A DNA stretch of 64,000 bases from NCBI GenBank assembly GCA_963698265.1, contig CAVOQC010000002.1, positions 1 through 64,000 of the forward strand, given 5' to 3'. This stretch comes from FEB-7 sp963698265. Lineage in GTDB: Bacteria; Pseudomonadota; Gammaproteobacteria; Burkholderiales; Usitatibacteraceae. The position numbers were made by a program, and so were the translations under genes. Below the pieces are notes generated by a model that saw nothing but the letters and a program-made list of their open reading frames with translations, searched no databases and was not told the origin of the DNA. Of the stretch, positions 1 to 12,142 are shown piece by piece (within the stretch, counting starts at the first letter, position 1; the number at the start of each line of letters is the position of its first letter).

Positions 1-11
1 CTCTTTAACAA
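1..11 (+). promoter_or_regulatory. rrn leader boxA antitermination element
   Basis: CTCTTTAACAA at the window edge matches the boxA core of bacterial rRNA leaders, where NusB/S10 bind to give antitermination. It lies about 130 nt upstream of the 16S gene, as expected. The rrn promoters must lie left of the window. The rest of 1-142 is rRNA leader with no gene. Confidence 0.7.
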
Positions 12-142
12 GTTACAGCCGATAGAGGTGGGTTCTGTGGGTGCGCAAGCGGGAGCCGTGATTTTTGCGGTGACCGTGAAACAAGCATCTTGCAGTACTC
101 ACTTTTGAATCCAAGTGATTCTTTTGTGAGTTTTGATGGATT

Positions 143-1680
<1,538 letters not shown>

Positions 1681-1749
1681 GAGAAGCGTCATCCTGCAGT
1701 TCCCACCATCTATCGGTTGTATCGTCTGGCGCAGCGCGCCTTGCCTGCG

Positions 1750-1826
1750 GGGTCTGTAGCTCAGTTGGTCAGAGCACACGCTTGATAAGCGTGGGGTCGA
1801 TGGTTCAAATCCATCCAGACCCACCA
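1750..1826 (+). tRNA. tRNA-Ile (GAT)
   Basis: A 77-nt cloverleaf in the 16S-23S spacer. The acceptor stem GGGTCTG pairs with CAGACCC, the anticodon GAT is at 1784-1786, the T arm is GGTTCAAATCC, and CCA is encoded. Ile then Ala in this spacer is the classic proteobacterial arrangement. Confidence 0.97.
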
Positions 1827-1873
1827 CTTACCGACTCGGGCGTGGGGGGCGAGAAATCACGAGAGGGTCACAC

Positions 1874-1949
1874 GGGGCCATAGCTCAGCTGGGAGAGCGC
1901 CTGCTTTGCAAGCAGGAGGTCACCGGTTCGATCCCGGTTGGCTCCACCA
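1874..1949 (+). tRNA. tRNA-Ala (TGC)
   Basis: A 76-nt cloverleaf. The acceptor GGGGCCA pairs with TGGCTCC (one G-T pair), the anticodon TGC is at 1907-1909, the T arm is GGTTCGATCCC, and CCA is encoded. It lies 47 nt after tRNA-Ile. Confidence 0.97.
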
Positions 1950-2056
1950 GGTGCTGGAGGGCGGCGGGAGCCGGCGCATGCAGGCAAGAGGGCATAACAG
2001 AGCGAAGGCGAGGCCTTGGTTCTGTTCTGGCTTCTTCGGAGGTCGGAGATTCGGCT

Positions 2057-2070
2057 GATCTTTAACAATT
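2057..2070 (+). promoter_or_regulatory. 16S-23S spacer boxA
   Basis: GATCTTTAACAATT repeats the leader boxA core and sits about 210 nt before the 23S gene, as in other proteobacterial rrn operons, where it renews antitermination. The remaining spacer between tRNA-Ala and 23S (1950-2281) has no further gene that I can see. Confidence 0.65.
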
Positions 2071-2281
2071 CGGGAAACATGAAGGTAGTTCTTGTGGAGG
2101 GGTGCGTGCCCGGTGGTATGGGGTGCGTGGCCGTTCTGCGAGGACACTGGGTGTATGTATTGCATCGTGCATTTGCGCAAGTCAAAAGGGCGCAAGTGCG
2201 CACAAGCGCTTATGAAGAGAAGCCTTGTAGCTTCTGTTGTTCCTTGGGTCCGAAGAGGGTCTGAAGGGGGCAGGGTTATAG

Positions 2282-5281
<3,000 letters not shown>

Positions 5282-5400
5282 ATAACTCTGCCAAGAAGCC
5301 TGTGCGCGCCGATGGCGCCGAGGCAGTGCCACACCCAACCTTCACTTCCCGAGACAAGCGCGTGACCGCACCCCAGCACCACCGCGGCCACGACACAGAA

Positions 5401-5516
5401 TTCCTGGCGACCATAGCGCGTTGGCACCACCCCTTCCCATCCCGAACAGGACCGTGAAACGACGCCGCGCCGATGATATTGCGGATTGCCCGTGAGAAAG
5501 TAGGTCATCGCCAGGG
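5401..5516 (+). rRNA. rrf: 5S ribosomal RNA
   Basis: About 116 nt. The terminal stem pairs TCCTGGCGA with TCGCCAGGG. Internal segments CCATCCCGAACAGG, GTGAAACG and GCGCCGATGATA match the 5S consensus. It lies about 120 nt after 23S. Ends may be off by one or two bases. Confidence 0.95.
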
Positions 5517-5526
5517 CCTTACCCAG

Positions 5527-5558
5527 AAAGCCCGATCTCCAAAGAGATCGGGCTTTTT
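5527..5558 (+). terminator. rrn operon intrinsic terminator
   Basis: A 13-bp perfect stem (AAAGCCCGATCTC with GAGATCGGGCTTT) closes a 4-nt loop and runs into a T tract directly after 5S. Confidence 0.93.
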
Positions 5559-5643
5559 GCTTTTGCGGGATCGGAAAACGTGTCTTGCGCAGTTGGGCAC
5601 GCCGGCGATAACCTCCACGAGACCGACAGGACGGGAGATCTCC

Positions 5644-6030
5644 TTGAAAGCGCGCGCCGCTATCCTTCACCTCGTAGGCGCTCCGCCGCCCTGCGCGGAG
5701 AGCGGGCCCCTGATCATCGAGGAGATCGAAGTTGCCCCACCCTGTGCGCGTGAAGCGCCGGTTCGCGTGCGCGCGGCGGGGCTCCGTCCTTTCGCCCCTT
5801 CCGTCATCAACGACGAACGGCCGCGGACCGTGCCGATGGTGCTTGGACATGAAGCTGCGGGAAAAGTCGCCGAGTTCGGACCTCTTGTCGCTATCGATCA
5901 CCACGACTGCCGGGAGGGGCGCCTGTCAGTCGATCGCCTGATGAACGGAAGGCCGGCGCCGGAGGAGAACAGCGCCGGTTTCGACCGGCTCGCTGGCGTT
6001 CGAGTCGCCCGGCAGATCGTGAAGCTCTAG
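5644..6030 (+). pseudogene. Remnant of a zinc-dependent alcohol dehydrogenase (internal deletion)
   Basis: A 128-codon stretch opens with TTG (KARAAILHL). Its first roughly 75 residues read as the N-terminus of a medium-chain Zn alcohol dehydrogenase, including the GHEAAG metal-site motif. The expected C-H-S-D motif is lost (reads RPFAPSV). The last roughly 35 residues (VDRLMNGR, AGFDRLA, RQIVKL) read as the C-terminus of the same family. The family is about 370-380 residues, so some 240 residues of catalytic and Rossmann core are missing between the two ends. No upstream SD is evident. It is probably non-functional. Confidence 0.7.
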
Positions 6031-6055
6031 GGCCGTCCAGACAGAACCCCGCGCG

Positions 6056-7947
6056 ATGCCGAACTCGAATCCACCTCGCCAGGGTGAAGTATCGAAAGCG
6101 AGGCCGCTTGCGGCCTTAGCGCGCAGGCTCTGGAGCAAGCCCCGCTCACGCAACCTCGTCCTGTACGTGTTGGTGGCGCTGCTCGTCCTCGTCGCCAGTC
6201 GCCTGCCCGACCCTGAAGACGCTCCGCTTGCGCGCATGGAGCGGGCGGCATTCGACACCCAGATGGAGGTGCTGAGGAGCCATTGGCCGCGCCTGCTGGA
6301 AGATGACATCGTCCTGGTGGGAATCGACGAAGGAAGCGAGGAGACGTTCACCGAGCCGGTTGCGCTCTGGCACAAGCACTTCGCGCGCCTGTTCTCCGCG
6401 CTGGCCGGCGCCCGGCCACGGGCCGTCGGGGTTGATGTGGTTCCTCCGGAGCGTTCCTACGATGACATCGCACCGGGGTACGACCTGGCCTTCTTCCGTG
6501 CGATCCGCGATTTGCGCAGTCAGACTGTCGTGGTCTTCGCTTTGACCGTCGACCGCGAAGGTCGCGCCGCGCGCATGCATCCGACGTTCGCCCGTGTCAT
6601 CGGCGAGGAGGGGCTCGGGGTCGACCAGCAGTGGCGAGACCCCGACTCCGTCCTGCGGCGCTTCAGCGAGCCGGAACTCGGCAAGACGCAGGCTGCGCGT
6701 ACGCTGGCCGGGCAGTTGCTCCGCGGTCTTGGCCTGCCCGTCGACGAAGGATTCATCGACTACAGCATAGGCTCGCGCGCCGAGTACATCCCGATGCAGG
6801 ATGTCATCGCCTGGAAGGAGCAGGGCGAGGAGTCTCGCCTGCGCGAGACATTCGGCGGAAAGATTGTCCTGGTGGGTTACGTACTCAAGCGCGCCGACCG
6901 TTGGGAGCTTCCGGTCCAGCTGATCGATATCGATCCGGACAACGCCGACGGGAGGGCGCGGCTGAGCCAGCCCGGCGTGATCACGCACATGCAGGTACTG
7001 CGCAGCCATTTCGCGCAGCGGCCTGCTGAAGCCGGTCGGCGAGGAGTTGCGCTGGACCCTGTGTCTTCTCGCCGCGGGCCTCGTGTTCTTCCGCCTTCGC
7101 CTGGCGGCAGCACTGGCGACCGTCGTCGTTTTGACCGGGCGTCGTCTTTGGTTTCGGGTTGTACGCCATTCGGGCGCACCAGGTGCTCGTTCCTGTCGCG
7201 TCGATCGTATTCACGCTCTGGGCCGGAATCGTCGCCCGGGGAATCGTGGACGGCATCGAGAACACCATCGAGCGAGGGCGGCTCCGGAGGACCTTTGCCG
7301 GCCAGGTGAGCCCCGCGGTGATGAACGAGATGCTCGCCGGAAGCCTGACCCCCGGCGTGAGCGGCCAGCTCGCGGATGTGTGCATCCTGTTCAGCGACAT
7401 CCGGGACTTCACGACCCTCTCGGAACGCATGCCGCCGGTCGTGGTGACGACCGTCCTGCAGCGCTATTTCGACCGGATGGTGCGCGCCGTTCACCGGTAC
7501 GAGGGCACCGTTGACAAGTTCATCGGCGATGGCATGATGATCCTCTTCGGGGCGCCAAGGCCGTCGGCGGACCCGTGCGGGGACGCGGTGAAGTGCGCGC
7601 TGGCCATGATGTCGGAACTCGACGACCTGAACGCGGAGTTCGAGGCCGAGGGCCTGCCAACGCTCACCAACGGAATCGGCATCAACTTCGGCTCCGTCAC
7701 CGTCGGCAACATCGGCTCTTCCGAGAGGCACAACTACTCGGCCATTGGCGATGCGGTGAACGTGGCTGCCCGAATGGAGGGCCTCACCAAGGAGCTCGGG
7801 CGTAAGATACTGATAACCGAGGCCGTGGTAACCCGCATGGGAGAGGGATTTCACTTCGACCCGCTGGGAAGCCACGAGGTCAAGGGACACAGCCCCGTCA
7901 ACATCTGGGGCATTCGCACGGCGAGACCCGCGCCTGCGGCGACATGA
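6056..7947 (+). CDS. CHASE2-domain class III adenylate cyclase, interrupted by two frameshifts
   Basis: Read across three frames this is one protein of about 630 residues: an N-terminal membrane segment (YVLVALLVLVA), an extracytoplasmic CHASE2 sensor (about 60-320), transmembrane helices, then a cyclase domain. The CHASE2 frame runs to about 7020. The next frame (LLKPVGEEL, then hydrophobic) carries on to about 7140. The last frame resumes at VVFGFGLYAIRAHQ and runs to the stop. Total length modulo 3 fits two extra single bases. The family makes cAMP in response to an envelope signal. If the shifts are real, no full-length enzyme is made. It precedes two FecR-like genes, with its stop overlapping the first possible start. 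Confidence 0.75.
7159..7947 (+). CDS. Class III adenylate/guanylate cyclase catalytic half (same gene as 6056-7947)
   Basis: The open frame holding the last membrane helix (VLVPVASIVFTLWAGIVA), a linker helix and the nucleotide cyclase domain. Metal-binding Asp motifs are FSDIRDFT and FIGDGMMILFG. The substrate-site region reads VDKFIGDG, whose Lys favours ATP. The transition-state segment is AIGDAVNVAARMEG, with Asn and Arg in place. All catalytic positions I can judge are intact, so a truncated cyclase could still be active if translated. The ATG at 7159 is internal to the helix and unlikely to be the native start. Confidence 0.85.
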   Translation: MYAIRAHQVLVPVASIVFTLWAGIVARGIVDGIENTIERGRLRRTFAGQVSPAVMNEMLAGSLTPGVSGQLADVCILFSDIRDFTTLSERMPPVVVTTVLQRYFDRMVRAVHRYEGTVDKFIGDGMMILFGAPRPSADPCGDAVKCALAMMSELDDLNAEFEAEGLPTLTNGIGINFGSVTVGNIGSSERHNYSAIGDAVNVAARMEGLTKELGRKILITEAVVTRMGEGFHFDPLGSHEVKGHSPVNIWGIRTARPAPAAT

Positions 7948-7958
7948 CAGAGGTCGAC

Positions 7959-8801
7959 ATGAAAATCATCCTGCGCACGTTGTTCGCTTCGATCGCTGCA
8001 TTTGCCGCGCTTTGCTCCTCAGCGGCCGACGGCATCGCTTTCATCACCAATCTCAAGGGCGAGGTCACCGTGGGCGGCGAGCCGCGACCGATGCTCATGA
8101 GCGAACTGACCAAGGGCCAGAGGATCATTGCCGGAAAGGATGCGCAGCTCGCCGTCATGTACATCCAGTCCGGGAAGGAATACGTCCTGAAGGGGCCGGA
8201 CGAGTTCACGGTGGGCGAGAGAGCGATCGTTGCACAGAGCGGCATGCCCACCGCGATGCGGGAAACCGCGTGGCGGCCTGGAAGCCAGGTTCTCGTGCAG
8301 GTCGCGAAGACTTCGGCCGCCAGCATACGCATGAGATCGTTCGCCCCGGCCAAGGCCGCGAACAAACCGAAGCTCGAATTTCCGATCCAGGGGGCCGTAT
8401 CCACGCTGCAGCCGACGCTGCGCTGGATTGCGCCCGGGGCGAAGACGTCGTTTGAAGTGGTCGTCGCGGCCGTCGGCAAGGAAGACAAGCCCATCGCAAA
8501 AGCCAGGGCGAACGCCACGAGCCACCGGTTGCCGTCCGCGCTTCAGCCGGATAGCGAGTACTCGTGGACCGTGTCGATCGCGGACAAGGAGATCGGCTCG
8601 GCGAAGTTCCGCACCTTGCCGGCGGCTGCGATTCAGGATCTGGAGAAGCGCAGGCCCGGCGAGAAGAGCGAGTTCTCGGACCGCCTCCTGTATGCGCTGC
8701 TCCTCCAGGAACTCGGCGCCGTCCAGGAAGCCCAGGAGGCTTGGGGCAAGCTTGCGCAGGAGCGATCCGACCTTCCGGAACTCGCGGGCCTCGCGAAGTA
8801 G
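7959..8801 (+). CDS. Secreted FecR-like domain protein (first of two paralogs)
   Basis: About 280 residues. The ATG at 7959 is preferred over 7944 because AGAGG precedes it by 5 nt and it opens directly on a signal peptide (MKIILRTLFASIAAFA...SSAADG). The N-terminal half (GEVTVGGEPRPM, LTKGQRI, YVLKGPDEFTV) resembles the beta-rich FecR domain. The middle (LQPTLRWIAPG...SFEVVV) resembles a fibronectin-like fold. The C-terminus is an alpha-helical pair ending DLPELAGLAK. It is likely periplasmic. FecR-like proteins often sit beside CHASE2 cyclases, which suggests a sensory partner role (inference). Confidence 0.75.
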   Translation: MKIILRTLFASIAAFAALCSSAADGIAFITNLKGEVTVGGEPRPMLMSELTKGQRIIAGKDAQLAVMYIQSGKEYVLKGPDEFTVGERAIVAQSGMPTAMRETAWRPGSQVLVQVAKTSAASIRMRSFAPAKAANKPKLEFPIQGAVSTLQPTLRWIAPGAKTSFEVVVAAVGKEDKPIAKARANATSHRLPSALQPDSEYSWTVSIADKEIGSAKFRTLPAAAIQDLEKRRPGEKSEFSDRLLYALLLQELGAVQEAQEAWGKLAQERSDLPELAGLAK

Positions 8802-8843
8802 GCTTTTGCGATGGGCGATGAAAGCTTGATTTCGCCGACGACA

Positions 8844-9683
8844 ATGACCGTGCCGATCGCCCGCCCCGCGTGCGCATTGCTCGCGGGAGCGCTTCTTTGC
8901 GCCACCTTCCTGGCGCGCGCGGCGGATCCGGTTGCGTTCGTGGCCGATTTCAGCGGCGGGGTCGAGCTCAACGGCGCCGGCCGCCCGTCATTTCTGGCAG
9001 AGCTGCTCCCCGGTTCGACACTTGCGCTTCGCGAGCAGTCGAGCGCGTCGGTGACGTACGTCGTCAGCGGTGAGGAATATTCCCTGAAGGGCCCGGGGGA
9101 GTTCATCGTGGCCCGGCAGGGCGTGAAAGCCACGAAAGGAATCGAGCCGTCCGTCCGCACTCCGGCGCTTCGCGCCAGCGCGAGGGTGCTCATCCAGACC
9201 TCCAGGAGCGCTACGGCAAGCGTGCGCATGCGCAGCTCGCTGCCTCCGCCTGACGCCCGCCCCGGCCCTCTCTACCCCGTGAATGCCCGGATCGCGACGC
9301 TGCAGCCGACTCTGCGCTGGGCGGGCGATTCCGGAACGACCCATACCATCGTCGTGACGACTGCGGCCGGCAAGGAGGTCTTCCGGGGCAACGTGAAAAG
9401 CCAGTCGCTCAGGCTGCCGATTGCGCTTGTCGCGAACCAGGCGTACGCGTGGAACCTTTCCACGGGGAAGGCTTCGGAGCGCGAGTCCCGGTTTGAAACC
9501 CTGCCGACCGAGGTCATCGCCGTTGCCGACAGGGCCCGTGCGGGGGCAAGGACGTTTACCGACCGAGTCCTCCTGGCGCTCACGCTCCAGGATCTCGGCG
9601 CGACGCAGGATTCCCGGGAGATCTGGGCGCAGCTTGCTTCCGAGCGCCCGGATATCCCCGAGCTGGCCGGCCTCTCGCGCTAG
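8844..9683 (+). CDS. Secreted FecR-like domain protein (second paralog)
   Basis: About 279 residues, paralogous to the preceding gene along its whole length: shared EY-LKGP-EF core, SVRMRS, ATLQPTLRW, and a nearly identical tail (ERPDIPELAGLSR). The ATG at 8844 gives a clean signal peptide (PACALLAGALLCATFLARAADP); the ATG at 8811 would add 11 residues. Neither has a strong SD. Separated by 42 nt from its paralog, it is likely cotranscribed. Sequences between the shared motifs have diverged, so the duplication is old. Confidence 0.73.
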   Translation: MTVPIARPACALLAGALLCATFLARAADPVAFVADFSGGVELNGAGRPSFLAELLPGSTLALREQSSASVTYVVSGEEYSLKGPGEFIVARQGVKATKGIEPSVRTPALRASARVLIQTSRSATASVRMRSSLPPPDARPGPLYPVNARIATLQPTLRWAGDSGTTHTIVVTTAAGKEVFRGNVKSQSLRLPIALVANQAYAWNLSTGKASERESRFETLPTEVIAVADRARAGARTFTDRVLLALTLQDLGATQDSREIWAQLASERPDIPELAGLSR

Positions 9684-9781
9684 CCCGGTCCTCCCGACGC
9701 TCGACCCGTGCCCCACGGGGCGTCTTGGTCCATAATTCGCGCTTCGGATCCGCGATCGAAGCCAGTCGGCCCGCAACTGCG

Positions 9782-11821
9782 ATGAACACGGTGAATTTCA
9801 CTGCCTGTCTGCGCGCGCTCGCCGCGGTGATTGCGATCGTGCTCGCCTCCTTGTCCGCGACGGACTCGCAGGCCAAGGGGCGCGTCGCCCTCCTCATCGG
9901 CAATAACGCCTACCCGACCTCGCCGCTCCGCAATGCCGTCAACGACGCACGGGACCTCGGCGCGACGCTTCGCGAACTCGGGTTCACGACGATCGTGCGG
10001 GAGAACACGACACGGTCGGAAATGATCTCCGCGCTGCAGGAGTTCGGAAAAGCGCTCGAAGGCGCAGAGGCCGCGCTGTTCTTCTACGCCGGCCACGCGA
10101 TGCAGTTCAAGGATCGCAACTACCTCATTCCGATCGACGCCGTCATGGCCTCCGAGGAGGACGTCACGTTCTTCTCCGTCGAGGTGGCGCAGGTTTTCGA
10201 CCGCATGGAGCGTGCGCGGACGAGCTTCAACTTCGTGATCCTCGACGCCTGCCGCGACAACCCGTTCCGGGACTCCTTCAAGGTTCGCGCTTCCGGCCTG
10301 GCCCAGATGAGCGGGCCGTCGGGAACCTTCATCGCCTACGCCACCGCGCCCGGCGCTACGGCGGCCGACGGGTTCGGGCGCAATGGCGTCTACACGGGGC
10401 ACATCCTGCAGAACATCAGGATCCCCGACATGCCGGTGGAAGTCCTCTTCCGCAAGGTGCGCGAGAGCGTCGAACGCGACACCAAGCGCCTCCAGACTCC
10501 CTGGGAGCTTTCGTCGATCAAGGGCGACTTCGTGTTCAATGCGACGGGGCGCGCCGCCGCGGCTTCCGGCGGACAGGCGACGGGAGGGCCCTCTGCGGAT
10601 GTCGCGGCGCAGCTCGAACTCCTGTTCTGGAAGAGCGTGCAGGACTCGAACCGTGCGGGCGACGTGCAGGCGTACCTGGACAAGTACCCCAATGGCGTCT
10701 TCGCGGCACTGGCGCGCAACCGGATCGACTCGCTGACCGGGCGCAGTCGAGACGTCGAAGCGAGGCCTCCCGTGACAGCCGCCGGCCCGGCCATCACGAC
10801 GTCGGCTCCTTCGGCCAGTGCTCCGACAGTCGCCTCGGCAGCCCCGCCAAAGGCTGCGGCGCAGGGCCTCCCGGCGTCCGCGGACCCCGCTGGAAAGGCG
10901 GGCGTTGCCACCGCTGACAAGGTCGCCGCAAGGGAGAGCGCCGCGCCAGCGCGTCCGCCCCCGTCGACGCCGGCAGCGGACGCGACGCCCGTGCAGACCT
11001 CCCCGCCGCCGCCCAAGCCCAAAGACGATCTTCCAGGTCGCGAGATCGCCCCCGGGGTTCGCGAACTCACGTTCCCCGACGGGTCGGTGTATGTGGGGGC
11101 GATGCGCGGCCTGCAACTGCACGGCAAGGGGCAGTACAAGTCGAAAGCGTTCCAGTACGAGGGGGAGTTCAAGGACGGGTTCAAGCACGGCACCGGTGCG
11201 TACGGGTGGGAGAACGGCGACCGGTACGAGGGCGGGTTCGTGGAGGATCGCCCGAACGGAAAGGGAAAGTACTGGTTCTCGAACGGCGACTCGTACGAGG
11301 GCGAAGTAGACGCCGGCGTGATCACCGGGCGCGGAATCTACGTGACGAAGTCGGGGGACCGCATAGAAGGCTCGTTCGTGGACGGCAAGGCCAACGGCGT
11401 CGGCATCTACCGGTTCGCAAGCGGCGATCGCTATGAAGGCGAGATGGCGGCGGGCAGGATGCACGGCAAGGGTCGCTACTACGCGAAGAACGGCGATCGC
11501 ATCGAGGCCACGTTCGCCGAAGGCAAGGCGCAGGGCAAGGGCGTGTACCACTTCTCGAACGGCGACCGCTATGAGGGCGACCTCCGCGACGGCGCATTGA
11601 CCGGCACTGGGGTGTACTTCCACGAAAGCGGCCAGAAGTACGAGGGCGAGATGGCCAATGGGCATCCCGAGGGCAAGGGGACGTTCTGGTTCTTCGACGG
11701 CTCCCGGTTCGAGGGGGTCTTCGAGAACGGGCTGGCGAAGGCCAGGGGCGCGATGGTCAAGGTCGACGGAACCCGCCTGGAGGCCGAAATCGTCGATGGA
11801 GCCGTCAAGCTGCTGAAGTGA
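9782..11821 (+). CDS. Secreted caspase-like (C14 family) protein with C-terminal MORN repeats
   Basis: A 679-residue protein from ATG 9782. A signal peptide (residues 1-32) leads into a caspase p20-like domain (about 33-260): GRVALLIGNNAY, N-DA, His105 in FYAGHAMQ and Cys157 in ILDACRDNPF form the expected His-Cys dyad. A Pro/Ala-rich linker spans about 265-425. Ten 23-residue MORN repeats plus a partial one (YEGE...G-G-Y...NGDR) fill 428-679. MORN arrays bind membranes or scaffold proteins in other systems. A periplasmic peptidase tied to the neighbouring envelope sensors is inferred; substrate unknown. CATAAT at 9731 is a possible -10. Confidence 0.85.
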   Translation: MNTVNFTACLRALAAVIAIVLASLSATDSQAKGRVALLIGNNAYPTSPLRNAVNDARDLGATLRELGFTTIVRENTTRSEMISALQEFGKALEGAEAALFFYAGHAMQFKDRNYLIPIDAVMASEEDVTFFSVEVAQVFDRMERARTSFNFVILDACRDNPFRDSFKVRASGLAQMSGPSGTFIAYATAPGATAADGFGRNGVYTGHILQNIRIPDMPVEVLFRKVRESVERDTKRLQTPWELSSIKGDFVFNATGRAAAASGGQATGGPSADVAAQLELLFWKSVQDSNRAGDVQAYLDKYPNGVFAALARNRIDSLTGRSRDVEARPPVTAAGPAITTSAPSASAPTVASAAPPKAAAQGLPASADPAGKAGVATADKVAARESAAPARPPPSTPAADATPVQTSPPPPKPKDDLPGREIAPGVRELTFPDGSVYVGAMRGLQLHGKGQYKSKAFQYEGEFKDGFKHGTGAYGWENGDRYEGGFVEDRPNGKGKYWFSNGDSYEGEVDAGVITGRGIYVTKSGDRIEGSFVDGKANGVGIYRFASGDRYEGEMAAGRMHGKGRYYAKNGDRIEATFAEGKAQGKGVYHFSNGDRYEGDLRDGALTGTGVYFHESGQKYEGEMANGHPEGKGTFWFFDGSRFEGVFENGLAKARGAMVKVDGTRLEAEIVDGAVKLLK

Positions 11822-11860
11822 GGCCCGGTGGGGAAGGGTGCGTCGCGCCCGGCGCTCCGG

Positions 11861-11866
11861 TATAAT
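11861..11866 (+). promoter_or_regulatory. -10 element TATAAT of the small basic-protein gene
   Basis: A perfect TATAAT lies 28 nt before the ATG at 11894, in otherwise very GC-rich DNA. The -35 region is poor. A ribosome site, AAGGAG at 11882-11887, follows. Confidence 0.6.
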
Positions 11867-11893
11867 CGCCGGTCTCGCTACAAGGAGTTGGCC

Positions 11894-12022
11894 ATGGCCG
11901 AACGCAAACGTACCCGACGCAATACCCTCGAGCGCCGCTGCCTGCCCAAGGCCTTCAAGCGCCTCTTCCACGGAGCGTCGAAGTCGACCTTCAAGGTGCT
12001 CGAGCAGATCAAGAAGAACTGA
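11894..12022 (+). CDS. Small, highly basic 42-residue protein of unknown function
   Basis: Forty-two codons starting MAERKRTRRNTLERRC and ending VLEQIKKN. About a third of the residues are Lys or Arg. It has its own TATAAT, a consensus SD (AAGGAG, 6 nt before ATG) and a terminator 42 nt after the stop, so it looks like a real, independently expressed gene. No signal peptide or membrane segment is visible. I do not recognise the family. Charge would suit RNA, DNA or ribosome binding, but that is only inference. Confidence 0.7.
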   Translation: MAERKRTRRNTLERRCLPKAFKRLFHGASKSTFKVLEQIKKN

Positions 12023-12063
12023 GGCGAGCCCTCAGGTCGCGTTGATTCGCGACGAGTCTGCAT

Positions 12064-12095
12064 CCAGGGGCCGCGATTGCGGCCCTTGGCTTTTT
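12064..12095 (+). terminator. Intrinsic terminator after the small basic-protein gene
   Basis: An 11-bp stem (CCAGGGGCCGC with GCGGCCCTTGG, one G-T pair) with a GATT loop, followed by CTTTTT. Confidence 0.85.
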
Positions 12096-12142
12096 CAGGG
12101 TGCAGCAGGTCGGCGGCCCGCGGCTGGTCCCGTCAGGACCGG

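Noticed and set aside
9705..9719. Hairpin CCCGTG-CCC-CACGGG before the caspase-like gene as a terminator
   Set aside because: No T tract follows; it may be chance in GC-rich DNA.
9680..11971. Long antisense ORF (763 codons) opposite the caspase/MORN gene
   Set aside because: Arg/His-rich shadow produced by high GC and repeat structure; the plus strand has signal peptide, catalytic and repeat motifs.
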